A stretch of 64,000 nt of DNA from Topomyia yanbarensis (Eukaryota > Arthropoda > Insecta > Diptera > Culicidae): the NCBI RefSeq assembly GCF_030247195.1, contig NC_080671.1, positions 204,380,897 through 204,444,896 of the forward strand. The letters run 5' to 3'. Positions 11,561 to 23,930 of the stretch are shown one piece after another. Below the pieces are notes generated by a model. The model saw only the letters and a program-made list of their open reading frames with translations. It searched no databases and was not told where the DNA came from. Numbering within the stretch: the first letter of the stretch is position 1; each line of letters starts with the position of its first letter. The position numbers were made by a program, and so were the translations under genes.

Positions 11561-12868
11561 GGGGAAACCGAGGAGATTTGAAAAAGAGGAGAGTTGAAAC
11601 AGTGCCCATTACTAGCGAAAGAGTACCGTTAGGGATAAAACAATAATGCTTTTGTTTTATTTGTATCGTGCCCACAAACCCTCCAGTACACTCCAACTAC
11701 CTTAAATGAGTGGTTTAGTATTTACGGTAAACACACTATAAAAATGAGCAAAAGTTAGTTTTTGATATTTTCTTCAAATTGGTATAAATAGGATATTAAG
11801 TGATGTTCGATCATGAAAGTATCACTATTATGTAGTCTAAGAGTTAAAATTTATGAATTGTATGCGTTTCTTTCTATCTTTGCGAAGTATAAATTGTAAA
11901 TTGTGGATCAAGCCTTACTTCTCGAGCTAGGAGAGTTGAAACACCTTGTTTCAACTCTCCTCGATGATGAACTTCTAGTCTTATGGTAATGTTATAATCA
12001 CGTTAACGTTCTTGAACAAATAACAATAATCAAGCTTATTCTTTCCTAAATTGAAAACCGTGATCAAAGTTCTCAATTTATTAGATCTAGGTCATTTATA
12101 ACCACGGAATATGCATGTGTTCTAATTTTTTTACTCCTATCAGCTTCTAAAGCTTTGAGCGACGTGACCATAACTCAAAATGAACCAATACTACCGACAT
12201 GGATACCAAATTACCTATTTTCATAAATCCGTATCACTTGTAGTCATAAATAGCATCACTGGTCATATCAACCATTTTAATGAATGCAGAATGTTCTAGG
12301 GAAAGTGGTTGGAAAATAATACATAACTAAATATATGAAAATGGGTATCGTATTTCGTGATTTTACAGTTATAGTTAATAAAAGGTTAGGTAAAGTATCT
12401 TGCTGTTATTACTGTTGGGATAATTGTAGAGATTCCTGCATTTGTAACCAAAATATAAGATTAATTTTCAAAACAAATGCCAGTTTATACGTAGATATAC
12501 ACTGTGGAAAATATTTATAAGAATGCATGACATTTTAAGAAATTATCTTAGTGCGAACGAATAAAAATGACACAATTGTAACATTTGATGATTTAGAAAA
12601 CGTTTTGATAATATTTAAAATATTTGGTTACTTGTTTCAACTCACATTCATCGCTTACCTCGTATGAGTAGAGTTGAAACAAAGAGAACACTGTTACAAA
12701 AATCAATATATTGATGCTTTGTTATTGATTTGTACCAGTTATTTTGATGTAATTTGATAAAGCATAAACAGAAGTAAGAAATATAAAAATAATCAGTCAT
12801 CAAATGACAGTTTTTGTCGATTTATCTAACCAAAACAAAAAATTGTTTCAACCCTCCTCGGTCTCCCC
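11561..12868. mobile_element. TA-flanked keyword element A (GAGTTGAAAC)
   Basis: This 1308-bp element is bounded by TA (11559-11560, 12869-12870). The left end is GGGGAAACCGAGGAGA and the right end TCCTCGGTCTCCCC, its near-perfect inverse. The keyword GGAGAGTTGAAAC stands just inside the left end. It recurs at about 11929-11964 as a head-to-head pair, near 12641 and 12668 as a convergent pair, and inverted at the right end. The interior is AT-rich with no transposase, so it is non-autonomous. Its plan matches the elements at 44949, 50600 and 54893, though its keyword is its own. Confidence 0.75.
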
Positions 12869-12935
12869 TACATCAACGAATTATTGCTTTCGAATTTGAT
12901 TTTTATTATTAATTTACCAACTACAATTTTCACCG

Positions 12936-13465
12936 TTGGAATTTGCAAACATCGTTATACGATATGCTTTACGTCAATTGCCTTGGAACGATACGCTGAA
13001 CCTGCTGCCACACGAAGACCGTTGTCGATTATTAGGTTTAAGGTGTGCTTTAAAAGATCGTAGATACTCGTCGAAAGCTATCTTCGTGTCTAAGCTTCTT
13101 TTGGCTGAATATGACGTTCCCGATCTCATATCGCAAATTAACCTATACGCACCAACCCGCGCCCTCCGTCCACGAACAGTGCTGCAGACTGAAATGCGCA
13201 ACACTAACTACGCTGCCAACAGGCCGATACTAGAAATGATCCGTCGATTCAACGTTTGTAGAGACTTATTCGACTTCGTCATTAGTTCTACACAACTTCG
13301 TAACGGTTTGTTGACACTTTAGGTAATTACTTTTTAGTTTAGTTCATTAAGACTCAGTGTCAGTTGGATTTCAAATATTTAAATACAACTACAAATACAA
13401 GAGAATGTCGGAATTCGCTACAAATCTTCTGATCAGGTAAGCGATTTGTAGATGCGGAGAAACGG
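12936..13465 (+). pseudogene. C-terminal end of a CR1/Jockey-type non-LTR reverse transcriptase, with 3' UTR
   Basis: The 128-codon frame 12936-13322 matches the conserved tail after the RT domain of CR1/Jockey-type mosquito elements. Landmarks are IRYALRQLPWND near residue 8, a DRCRLLGL block, FVSKLLLAEYDVP, QINLYAPTRALR, then FDF followed by the end. In intact elements this tail follows the thumb; here everything upstream is missing, so it is a 5'-truncated copy. A trailer of about 140 bp follows to 13465. The same 3' end occurs inverted at 6040-6233. The frame itself is intact to its natural stop, but the ATG at 12936 is not a real start. The fragment at 28480-28810 (thumb region) could come from a related element. 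Confidence 0.8.
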
Positions 13466-13545
13466 TGTTTTTATCGCAAATTTATAATATTTTCACAATA
13501 AGTACCATAAGTGCCAGTGATGAAATGTACAATGCTCTGATCGAC

Positions 13546-14640
13546 CATGGTTCGAGTAGCCCAAATTATTCTTCAGCATAGACGTACAGTATCTAAGAAT
13601 CTATCCCGCCTTTGGCAGGAAGCAAAAGCCGTACTTCCATGAAGGAATCTTCTATTTTGGAAAGCCAATTAACTCCGTCTTCGTAGCTTATAACAAAATG
13701 GCATGATAAATTCACGCTGAATGGCTCGTGCATGTAAACTTGTGAATAGTGCTATCGACGTACATCTTTTATCCGACCTCAAACTCGTGACATTTGTGCT
13801 GTTACAGTCAATATGACTGTTGATAACATAAACAGGAAATAAGTCTATTGTTCGGCATATTCGCTACATAATGAATCATCACCTTCTGATGATTTCAAAA
13901 GGGTTGTATCATACTGTTGCAAAAATGGGTTTCCAATCATAATCGGCAGTTTAGTGTAAATAGGAGTGTAAATACCCACCACATAATTTGAGGCAACTCA
14001 GATATTATTTTGATCGGCATCGAATTGATGGACTGGTTAAGCAGTACAAATTTGCACATAGTGAATGAAGCAAATCACCCAACATTTGCACAAGCTGGCA
14101 GAGAAGAGGTGTTAGATGTAACTCACTGTTCTGACTGTATTACGCATGAATTGACAAACTGGCGACGTATCCAACGAGCCCGAACCGTCGTTATATGATT
14201 ATAAGTATATCGTCTTTACTCACTTCAATGCCTAGATGTAGCAACCTCTTGCGGTTCTACTGTGTGATAATTTAATTTTAAATAAGTGGTAGAAAAATTT
14301 GGATTTAACTGTGTGGACCTAGCTAGATTGTGTATTCCCACGTGTATTGCTGAAATTGTTGATCCGTGTAGATCCTGTTTGGATTTTCGGGAAATCGTAA
14401 ATTGAGTCACTTTCCACAACATTAGGTGTGAATACTGGTAGTTGCGAGAAACGTGCTCCTTCTAATACCTTAAAATGGGAAAAATATCAAAATCAAAGAA
14501 AAGAAGCACAACCCCAGGGGTGCTCTCTTCAACAATGCTTCGGCTCATTGTATAGAGTCTTCAAATCTCACTACTTATCGAGTGCAAGCAAGGTTGGAGA
14601 AAGGTCACTTTTCGATTGCGCTGAAGGATGATCTGTGAAA
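13546..14640 (+). pseudogene. AP-endonuclease domain of a LOA-like non-LTR retrotransposon
   Basis: The APE-type endonuclease nicks target DNA to prime reverse transcription. Pieces in several plus-strand frames follow the order of the domain. First is VAQIILQH near 13553 (the usual QINLQH start), then LVNSAIDVHLLSDL near 13735. CSAYSLHNESSPSDDFKRVV follows near 13850, then KNGFPIIIG near 13920, HHIIxGNSD near 13980 (x is a stop where Trp is expected), IGIELMDWLSSTNLHIVN at 14010 and EVLDVTHCSDCI near 14105. The end is VSNEPEPSLYDYKYIV near 14170, where SDH is normally expected. Several stops and frameshifts make it inactive. The region 14220-14640 may be the decayed linker before RT. The RT is absent, because the 3110-bp tandem array starts at 14681. 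Confidence 0.8.
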
Positions 14641-15620
14641 AGATCTTCAAGGGTGTCTCCTTTCAATCCCTCCTAACTCATACATCCCCAGATTCAGTGA
14701 GTTTGGCTAGATATGGTATTGTTTGGTTCTGTCCGGGTAACGAACAAAGCTGTATCAGGCTGAAATAGGACTTGGAGGAAATAAGTGAGGAGGCAGGAGT
14801 CTTCCGTTTTATTGTCCAACCATATAACCTTCACTAGAATAAGGTATTCCTTTACATTCCGTGCAATCCCTGAAATATTTGAAGACTACAGATATTTTGA
14901 TGAGGCTAGAGTTCCATAATCCTGGTTCGTGGGCAGTTTGCTGAGAAGTTCTGAGAATCAAGTCGCTTACAGAGAAAATACAGCATTATTTTTGCAGTAT
15001 TGACGGCCGTACTCTAAAATTTCTAGCGAAAAAGGGTTATAAACTGAACTATGGCTTCCAAATGGCACGACGATAGTTTATAAACCTAAATCGGTTTTAG
15101 CCGAATTTGAATGACAATATCTCTTCGGGGGTGTCGTCATTCTGTTATCTCAATATCATCTCGGGGGTGTAGATATATCCGCTCGTCGAGAAGTGTTTTT
15201 TCCCTTGGGAGTGAAGAATACTTCCGTATTGTCTATGTTCTCTGTGTCGTTATTTTCCTCATCCCTAACCTCACAACTTCCCCAATCCTGCCCATCATGG
15301 AAATGACAAAAAGACAAATCACGGCAAGGCACAAATCTCCGTTCATTATGGGGAACGTGCCATTTGAGCCAGTCGCTACTGATTCCTGATAAAAATCGCT
15401 GTTGTGCTATCTTATGACAAGCGCCATTTAGCACATTTCGAGAAAAACTATTTTTAAAGTTTGATATTCAATATCTTGAAACTTATAAATGGTATAAACA
15501 ATCCAAAGAAGACAATCGATGCTTCTATCTATTCTGTATTAATCTCTCGAATATTACAAAGATCGGTTGCCTATGTTGCGAAGTTTTAATATGAATGTAA
15601 ACAAAAGTCGCACTCACACG

Positions 15621-15706
15621 TGTCATAGGCGTGTATTGATGACAAAATTTATACGACGTGTCATAATCGTTCATGGAAATTTTGTCATCAATACACGCCT
15701 ATGACA
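15621..15706. repeat. Perfect 30-bp inverted repeat in each tandem unit
   Basis: The arms 15621-15650 and 15677-15706 are exact reverse complements around a 26-base loop; the arm begins TGTCATAGGCGTGTATTG. The same hairpin is at +3110 and +6220. In the diverged copy near 60886 only the left arm is present. Confidence 0.85.
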
Positions 15707-17308
15707 TTCCATAGAAAAAAATCATCAATTTTTAACATTTATTGATATCTTTGGGTTCATTTGGTCTATAAACAATCGGTGAGATGCATTTTGAAGGAAA
15801 TGAATCAGGAAATCTAGAATTATAGTTATTTTTGGTTACAGTGTTGCCAAATATGCTATAATTCCAGTTTAAAACTTAAACTGTGTTTTTCTCACACTCG
15901 TGTATTTTTCATTTGAAAAATTGTATGCCATTGTGTTCCAAAGATATTTTTACACATAAAAGCATCTAAAACTTCAATATAACTTGAGCAAATCCCTAGA
16001 TACTTTCTATGCCTAGCGTTTTATTCGCACATAGCGAAAATATAGAGATACAAGCGTTTTACGAAAAAGTAATTTTTTGCTGTTTTCAAATATGGTGGGG
16101 AAAACCCACCATATTTGAATTAGTACAGATATTTCCCAAATTTAATGGTTTTTCAATGATAAATCAAAGAATGTTATGTTATTGAATGGTAATAAAAGAA
16201 AATGGAATACAATGTCAATCTTGGAATGTCAAAATCACGAGCAGCAGCATGTAAAGATATTCCCATTTGCATCGCGGCAACTACTCGACGAATACTATAT
16301 TAATCACGTTTCTGTGTCTTTAGTTTGTAGTTACGAACCATTGCGCTAAAAAAATAATAAAAATTCATTAAAAATTATGAAAACAAATTGAACCAAATTC
16401 ATCTATGCGCTTTGTAGGGTTTTAATAAAAAAATATTAATCCACTTACCTTTTTTTATGCGATCACTTTGACAGAAAAAAGATGGGTGGGTAATAGAGTG
16501 ACAGGAAAAAATGACCCCTATCGGCCCACCTCTGAGTCGATTCCTAGTCCCACAAAGAGTACTTGAACTAAATTTGAAGCAAATCGGACAAGTCTAACTA
16601 CTGGACCAACGTGCCTGAAGTTTGTATGGGATTTTGCAACAATTTACATGGAAAAACCCACCAGCTCGCATTTTCGCCGCTAGGCGGCACTGTATGCATC
16701 GTATTATCACTGTAAGTGAAAATAAGAAAGAAAATTCAATTGTCTACAACTTTGTCGAAGACTGCTAGTAAATCCGGCTTTGTTAAAAGAAGTTATTAAA
16801 CTTTTAACGAAGTGATGTCTGAGTCAGCTTTGCATGGGGCCTAACAGTGCATGGTTGTGTATCAGTACTCGATTCACACGAACTAAACTTTTTTGTGAAA
16901 TAATCGTTAGGTTTAGCTCAACGGTATGTTCAGAAGAATTATAGTAAATAATACGAATAATGCTTTGATTAGAAAATTTTAGTTCCACATGTTACCGCTT
17001 GGAGGGCGCCAACACCAACTTTTCAAGGAAGATTCCTATTTATTGACTTTTCAATGCAGATGGAAGGCCATCCTTTTGTGCGATAAATGAAAATATTTTC
17101 ATCATTCGTTATTGTGTAGCTTTCGCTTAGTGGCAGAGTTGCCACATTCACTGATTTTCTTGGAAGGATTTGCAAAAACTTTCGGATTTGTAGATTAGAA
17201 AAACATTTTCTTATGATTCACTGGTAAAAGTACAGAATTAACAAGCGCAAACTTAATACTAGTTAATAAATGAAACTTTTTAATTAAATTCTTTTTCCAT
17301 TTTGCATT

Positions 17309-17324
17309 CGTCCTGATAAGGACG
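17309..17324 (-). terminator. Histone-type 3' stem-loop, tandem copy 1
   Basis: Read on the minus strand, CGTCCTTATCAGGACG forms a 6-bp stem with the 4-base loop TATC. This is the geometry of replication-dependent histone mRNA 3' ends (about GGYYYTNNNCARRRCC), and the bases around it fit: ACAAAC precedes it, and the purine-rich GGAAAAAGAA about 11 bases downstream resembles the U7-binding downstream element. Confidence 0.7.
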
Positions 17325-17710
17325 GTTTGTAGATAACTATGTTGATACAAGACGAGAATATTTTGAAACAATTCAAACCGTGCCGAAGATTGTTTTTACT
17401 GCGTACATACATACGATCTTTCCCCTTTCGCAGCTCACACCGAATGAGCACGCTTTGCAGCCTTCGCTGTTTTGGTGGCATTTTTAGTGGCAGTTACTAC
17501 CGCCTTTTCAGTGATTGCGTTTCTTAGCCTTTGGCTTTTTGGCCTTCTCACCGTCACCACCTCCACCAACGTTTTTCTTCTCTCCGGTGGTAGCCGATTT
17601 GATTGGTCGTCCTATGCAGCTTCTTACGATCACGCACGTCTGTTATACACTGCGTCTTACACACGTCTGGCTTTGAGAAAAGCTGCGACACCCCTATTTA
17701 TAGGTTTTAT
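17309..17710 (-). pseudogene. Histone-like (H1-tail-like) gene remnant, tandem copy 1
   Basis: On the minus strand a TATA box (CCTATAAATAGGGG, about 17692-17705) is followed about 100 bp later by Lys/Ala-rich coding pieces in two overlapping frames. One reads SATTGEKKNVGGGG then EKAKKPKAKKR. The other starts TEKAVVTATKNATKTAKAAK. These resemble the basic C-terminal tail of an insect histone H1. The globular winged-helix domain is absent, and frameshift plus stop codons break the reading. The segment ends in a histone-type 3' stem-loop and a purine-rich downstream stretch. H1 is my best guess; H2B is less likely, because only a MPPK-like start is shared. It is not expected to make a functional histone. 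Confidence 0.5.
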
Positions 17711-20418
17711 CATTAATGTTGATTCTCATTTAAAGTAGTTTTTTAACTATTTAAACAAATTTTATATAGCAAACAACGTATCGGTAGCAATACATCCCCA
17801 GATTCAGTGAGTTTGGCTAGATATGGTATTGTTTGGTTCTGTCCGGGTAACGAACAAAGCTGTATCAGGCTGAAATAGGACTTGGAGGAAATAAGTGAGG
17901 AGGCAGGAGTCTTCCGTTTTATTGTCCAACCATATAACCTTCACTAGAATAAGGTATTCCTTTACATTCCGTGCAATCCCTGAAATATTTGAAGACTACA
18001 GATATTTTGATGAGGCTAGAGTTCCATAATCCTGGTTCGTGGGCAGTTTGCTGAGAAGTTCTGAGAATCAAGTCGCTTACAGAGAAAATACAGCATTATT
18101 TTTGCAGTATTGACGGCCGTACTCTAAAATTTCTAGCGAAAAAGGGTTATAAACTGAACTATGGCTTCCAAATGGCACGACGATAGTTTATAAACCTAAA
18201 TCGGTTTTAGCCGAATTTGAATGACAATATCTCTTCGGGGGTGTCGTCATTCTGTTATCTCAATATCATCTCGGGGGTGTAGATATATCCGCTCGTCGAG
18301 AAGTGTTTTTTCCCTTGGGAGTGAAGAATACTTCCGTATTGTCTATGTTCTCTGTGTCGTTATTTTCCTCATCCCTAACCTCACAACTTCCCCAATCCTG
18401 CCCATCATGGAAATGACAAAAAGACAAATCACGGCAAGGCACAAATCTCCGTTCATTATGGGGAACGTGCCATTTGAGCCAGTCGCTACTGATTCCTGAT
18501 AAAAATCGCTGTTGTGCTATCTTATGACAAGCGCCATTTAGCACATTTCGAGAAAAACTATTTTTAAAGTTTGATATTCAATATCTTGAAACTTATAAAT
18601 GGTATAAACAATCCAAAGAAGACAATCGATGCTTCTATCTATTCTGTATTAATCTCTCGAATATTACAAAGATCGGTTGCCTATGTTGCGAAGTTTTAAT
18701 ATGAATGTAAACAAAAGTCGCACTCACACGTGTCATAGGCGTGTATTGATGACAAAATTTATACGACGTGTCATAATCGTTCATGGAAATTTTGTCATCA
18801 ATACACGCCTATGACATTCCATAGAAAAAAATCATCAATTTTTAACATTTATTGATATCTTTGGGTTCATTTGGTCTATAAACAATCGGTGAGATGCATT
18901 TTGAAGGAAATGAATCAGGAAATCTAGAATTATAGTTATTTTTGGTTACAGTGTTGCCAAATATGCTATAATTCCAGTTTAAAACTTAAACTGTGTTTTT
19001 CTCACACTCGTGTATTTTTCATTTGAAAAATTGTATGCCATTGTGTTCCAAAGATATTTTTACACATAAAAGCATCTAAAACTTCAATATAACTTGAGCA
19101 AATCCCTAGATACTTTCTATGCCTAGCGTTTTATTCGCACATAGCGAAAATATAGAGATACAAGCGTTTTACGAAAAAGTAATTTTTTGCTGTTTTCAAA
19201 TATGGTGGGGAAAACCCACCATATTTGAATTAGTACAGATATTTCCCAAATTTAATGGTTTTTCAATGATAAATCAAAGAATGTTATGTTATTGAATGGT
19301 AATAAAAGAAAATGGAATACAATGTCAATCTTGGAATGTCAAAATCACGAGCAGCAGCATGTAAAGATATTCCCATTTGCATCGCGGCAACTACTCGACG
19401 AATACTATATTAATCACGTTTCTGTGTCTTTAGTTTGTAGTTACGAACCATTGCGCTAAAAAAATAATAAAAATTCATTAAAAATTATGAAAACAAATTG
19501 AACCAAATTCATCTATGCGCTTTGTAGGGTTTTAATAAAAAAATATTAATCCACTTACCTTTTTTTATGCGATCACTTTGACAGAAAAAAGATGGGTGGG
19601 TAATAGAGTGACAGGAAAAAATGACCCCTATCGGCCCACCTCTGAGTCGATTCCTAGTCCCACAAAGAGTACTTGAACTAAATTTGAAGCAAATCGGACA
19701 AGTCTAACTACTGGACCAACGTGCCTGAAGTTTGTATGGGATTTTGCAACAATTTACATGGAAAAACCCACCAGCTCGCATTTTCGCCGCTAGGCGGCAC
19801 TGTATGCATCGTATTATCACTGTAAGTGAAAATAAGAAAGAAAATTCAATTGTCTACAACTTTGTCGAAGACTGCTAGTAAATCCGGCTTTGTTAAAAGA
19901 AGTTATTAAACTTTTAACGAAGTGATGTCTGAGTCAGCTTTGCATGGGGCCTAACAGTGCATGGTTGTGTATCAGTACTCGATTCACACGAACTAAACTT
20001 TTTTGTGAAATAATCGTTAGGTTTAGCTCAACGGTATGTTCAGAAGAATTATAGTAAATAATACGAATAATGCTTTGATTAGAAAATTTTAGTTCCACAT
20101 GTTACCGCTTGGAGGGCGCCAACACCAACTTTTCAAGGAAGATTCCTATTTATTGACTTTTCAATGCAGATGGAAGGCCATCCTTTTGTGCGATAAATGA
20201 AAATATTTTCATCATTCGTTATTGTGTAGCTTTCGCTTAGTGGCAGAGTTGCCACATTCACTGATTTTCTTGGAAGGATTTGCAAAAACTTTCGGATTTG
20301 TAGATTAGAAAAACATTTTCTTATGATTCACTGGTAAAAGTACAGAATTAACAAGCGCAAACTTAATACTAGTTAATAAATGAAACTTTTTAATTAAATT
20401 CTTTTTCCATTTTGCATT

Positions 20419-20434
20419 CGTCCTGATAAGGACG
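20419..20434 (-). terminator. Histone-type 3' stem-loop, tandem copy 2
   Basis: Same hairpin and purine-rich downstream stretch as at 17309-17324, at +3110 bp. Confidence 0.7.
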
Positions 20435-20820
20435 GTTTGTAGATAACTATGTTGATACAAGACGAGAATATTTTGAAACAATTCAAACCGTGCCGAAGAT
20501 TGTTTTTACTGCGTACATACATACGATCTTTCCCCTTTCGCAGCTCACACCGAATGAGCACGCTTTGCAGCCTTCGCTGTTTTGGTGGCATTTTTAGTGG
20601 CAGTTACTACCGCCTTTTCAGTGATTGCGTTTCTTAGCCTTTGGCTTTTTGGCCTTCTCACCGTCACCACCTCCACCAACGTTTTTCTTCTCTCCGGTGG
20701 TAGCCGATTTGATTGGTCGTCCTATGCAGCTTCTTACGATCACGCACGTCTGTTATACACTGCGTCTTACACACGTCTGGCTTTGAGAAAAGCTGCGACA
20801 CCCCTATTTATAGGTTTTAT
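20419..20820 (-). pseudogene. Histone-like remnant, tandem copy 2
   Basis: Same as the remnant at 17309-17710, at +3110 bp and identical by eye: TATA box, Lys/Ala-rich pieces in two frames, no globular domain, and an intact 3' stem-loop. Confidence 0.5.
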
Positions 20821-23528
20821 CATTAATGTTGATTCTCATTTAAAGTAGTTTTTTAACTATTTAAACAAATTTTATATAGCAAACAACGTATCGGTAGCAA
20901 TACATCCCCAGATTCAGTGAGTTTGGCTAGATATGGTATTGTTTGGTTCTGTCCGGGTAACGAACAAAGCTGTATCAGGCTGAAATAGGACTTGGAGGAA
21001 ATAAGTGAGGAGGCAGGAGTCTTCCGTTTTATTGTCCAACCATATAACCTTCACTAGAATAAGGTATTCCTTTACATTCCGTGCAATCCCTGAAATATTT
21101 GAAGACTACAGATATTTTGATGAGGCTAGAGTTCCATAATCCTGGTTCGTGGGCAGTTTGCTGAGAAGTTCTGAGAATCAAGTCGCTTACAGAGAAAATA
21201 CAGCATTATTTTTGCAGTATTGACGGCCGTACTCTAAAATTTCTAGCGAAAAAGGGTTATAAACTGAACTATGGCTTCCAAATGGCACGACGATAGTTTA
21301 TAAACCTAAATCGGTTTTAGCCGAATTTGAATGACAATATCTCTTCGGGGGTGTCGTCATTCTGTTATCTCAATATCATCTCGGGGGTGTAGATATATCC
21401 GCTCGTCGAGAAGTGTTTTTTCCCTTGGGAGTGAAGAATACTTCCGTATTGTCTATGTTCTCTGTGTCGTTATTTTCCTCATCCCTAACCTCACAACTTC
21501 CCCAATCCTGCCCATCATGGAAATGACAAAAAGACAAATCACGGCAAGGCACAAATCTCCGTTCATTATGGGGAACGTGCCATTTGAGCCAGTCGCTACT
21601 GATTCCTGATAAAAATCGCTGTTGTGCTATCTTATGACAAGCGCCATTTAGCACATTTCGAGAAAAACTATTTTTAAAGTTTGATATTCAATATCTTGAA
21701 ACTTATAAATGGTATAAACAATCCAAAGAAGACAATCGATGCTTCTATCTATTCTGTATTAATCTCTCGAATATTACAAAGATCGGTTGCCTATGTTGCG
21801 AAGTTTTAATATGAATGTAAACAAAAGTCGCACTCACACGTGTCATAGGCGTGTATTGATGACAAAATTTATACGACGTGTCATAATCGTTCATGGAAAT
21901 TTTGTCATCAATACACGCCTATGACATTCCATAGAAAAAAATCATCAATTTTTAACATTTATTGATATCTTTGGGTTCATTTGGTCTATAAACAATCGGT
22001 GAGATGCATTTTGAAGGAAATGAATCAGGAAATCTAGAATTATAGTTATTTTTGGTTACAGTGTTGCCAAATATGCTATAATTCCAGTTTATAACTTAAA
22101 CTGTGTTTTTCTCACACTCGTGTATTTTTCATTTGAAAAATTGTATGCCATTGTGTTCCAAAGATATTTTTACACATAAAAGCATCTAAAACTTCAATAT
22201 AACTTGAGCAAATCCCTAGATACTTTCTATGCCTAGCGTTTTATTCGCACATAGCGAAAATATAGAGATACAAGCGTTTTACGAAAAAGTAATTTTTTGC
22301 TGTTTTCAAATATGGTGGGGAAAACCCACCATATTTGAATTAGTACAGATATTTCCCAAATTTAATGGTTTTTCAATGATAAATCAAAGAATGTTATGTT
22401 ATTGAATGGTAATAAAAGAAAATGGAATACAATGTCAATCTTGGAATGTCAAAATCACGAGCAGCAGCATGTAAAGATATTCCCATTTGCATCGCGGCAA
22501 CTACTCGACGAATACTATATTAATCACGTTTCTGTGTCTTTAGTTTGTAGTTACGAACCATTGCGCTAAAAAAATAATAAAAATTCATTAAAAATTATGA
22601 AAACAAATTGAACCAAATTCATCTATGCGCTTTGTAGGGTTTTAATAAAAAAATATTAATCCACTTACCTTTTTTTATGCGATCACTTTGACAGAAAAAA
22701 GATGGGTGGGTAATAGAGTGACAGGAAAAAATGACCCCTATCGGCCCACCTCTGAGTCGATTCCTAGTCCCACAAAGAGTACTTGAACTAAATTTGAAGC
22801 AAATCGGACAAGTCTAACTACTGGACCAACGTGCCTGAAGTTTGTATGGGATTTTGCAACAATTTACATGGAAAAACCCACCAGCTCGCATTTTCGCCGC
22901 TAGGCGGCACTGTATGCATCGTATTATCACTGTAAGTGAAAATAAGAAAGAAAATTCAATTGTCTACAACTTTGTCGAAGACTGCTAGTAAATCCGGCTT
23001 TGTTAAAAGAAGTTATTAAACTTTTAACGAAGTGATGTCTGAGTCAGCTTTGCATGGGGCCTAACAGTGCATGGTTGTGTATCAGTACTCGATTCACACG
23101 AACTAAACTTTTTTGTGAAATAATCGTTAGGTTTAGCTCAACGGTATGTTCAGAAGAATTATAGTAAATAATACGAATAATGCTTTGATTAGAAAATTTT
23201 AGTTCCACATGTTACCGCTTGGAGGGCGCCAACACCAACTTTTCAAGGAAGATTCCTATTTATTGACTTTTCAATGCAGATGGAAGGCCATCCTTTTGTG
23301 CGATAAATGAAAATATTTTCATCATTCGTTATTGTGTAGCTTTCGCTTAGTGGCAGAGTTGCCACATTCACTGATTTTCTTGGAAGGATTTGCAAAAACT
23401 TTCGGATTTGTAGATTAGAAAAACATTTTCTTATGATTCACTGGTAAAAGTACAGAATTAACAAGCGCAAACTTAATACTAGTTAATAAATGAAACTTTT
23501 TAATTAAATTCTTTTTCCATTTTGCATT

Positions 23529-23544
23529 CGTCCTGATAAGGACG
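23529..23544 (-). terminator. Histone-type 3' stem-loop, tandem copy 3
   Basis: Same hairpin and downstream stretch, at +6220 bp from the first. Confidence 0.7.
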
Positions 23545-23930
23545 GTTTGTAGATAACTATGTTGATACAAGACGAGAATATTTTGAAACAATTCAAACCG
23601 TGCCGAAGATTGTTTTTACTGCGTACATACATACGATCTTTCCCCTTTCGCAGCTCATACCGAATGAGCACGCTTTGCAGCCTTCGCTGTTTTGGTGGCA
23701 TTTTTAGTGGCAGTTACTACCGCCTTTTCAGTGATTGCGTTTCTTAGCCTTTGGCTTTTTGGCCTTCTCACCGTCACCACCTCCACCAACGTTTTTCTTC
23801 TCTCCGGTGGTAGCCGATTTGATTGGTCGTCCTATGCAGCTTCTTACGATCACGCACGTCTGTTATACACTGCGTCTTACACACGTCTGGCTTTGAGAAA
23901 AGCTGCGACACCCCTATTTATAGGTTTTAT
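23529..23930 (-). pseudogene. Histone-like remnant, tandem copy 3
   Basis: Same as the other two copies, with one substitution noticed near 23658. Unlike them it is followed by the shared flank 24011-24604, so it corresponds to the inverted copy at 42345-42765. Confidence 0.5.

Larger units (their letters stand above)
14681..17790. repeat. 3110-bp tandem unit, copy 1
   Basis: This is the first of three head-to-tail units. By eye it is identical to copy 2. It opens TACATCCCCAGATTCAG and closes TATCGGTAGCAA. It holds a perfect 30-bp inverted repeat (15621-15650 / 15677-15706), a palindromic spot at about 16090-16120 (ATGGTGGGGAAAACCCACCAT), a histone-like minus-strand segment near its end, and no intact gene. 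Open frames of 60-92 codons recur in every unit but lack domains. Parts occur in diverged form at 60657-61220 and 62481-62610, so the unit itself is built from older repeats. Confidence 0.9.
17791..20900. repeat. 3110-bp tandem unit, copy 2
   Basis: Same content as copy 1 at an exact offset of 3110 bp; I saw no difference from copy 1. Such identity means a very recent duplication, gene conversion, or an assembly error. Confidence 0.9.

Noticed and set aside
15111..15434. Two overlapping 92-codon frames repeated in each tandem unit
   Set aside because: They recur only because the whole unit is repeated. They overlap on opposite strands and show no domain, signal peptide or start context of note.
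17284..17738. A functional histone gene
   Set aside because: The globular domain is missing and the Lys/Ala-rich parts are in two frames with stops.
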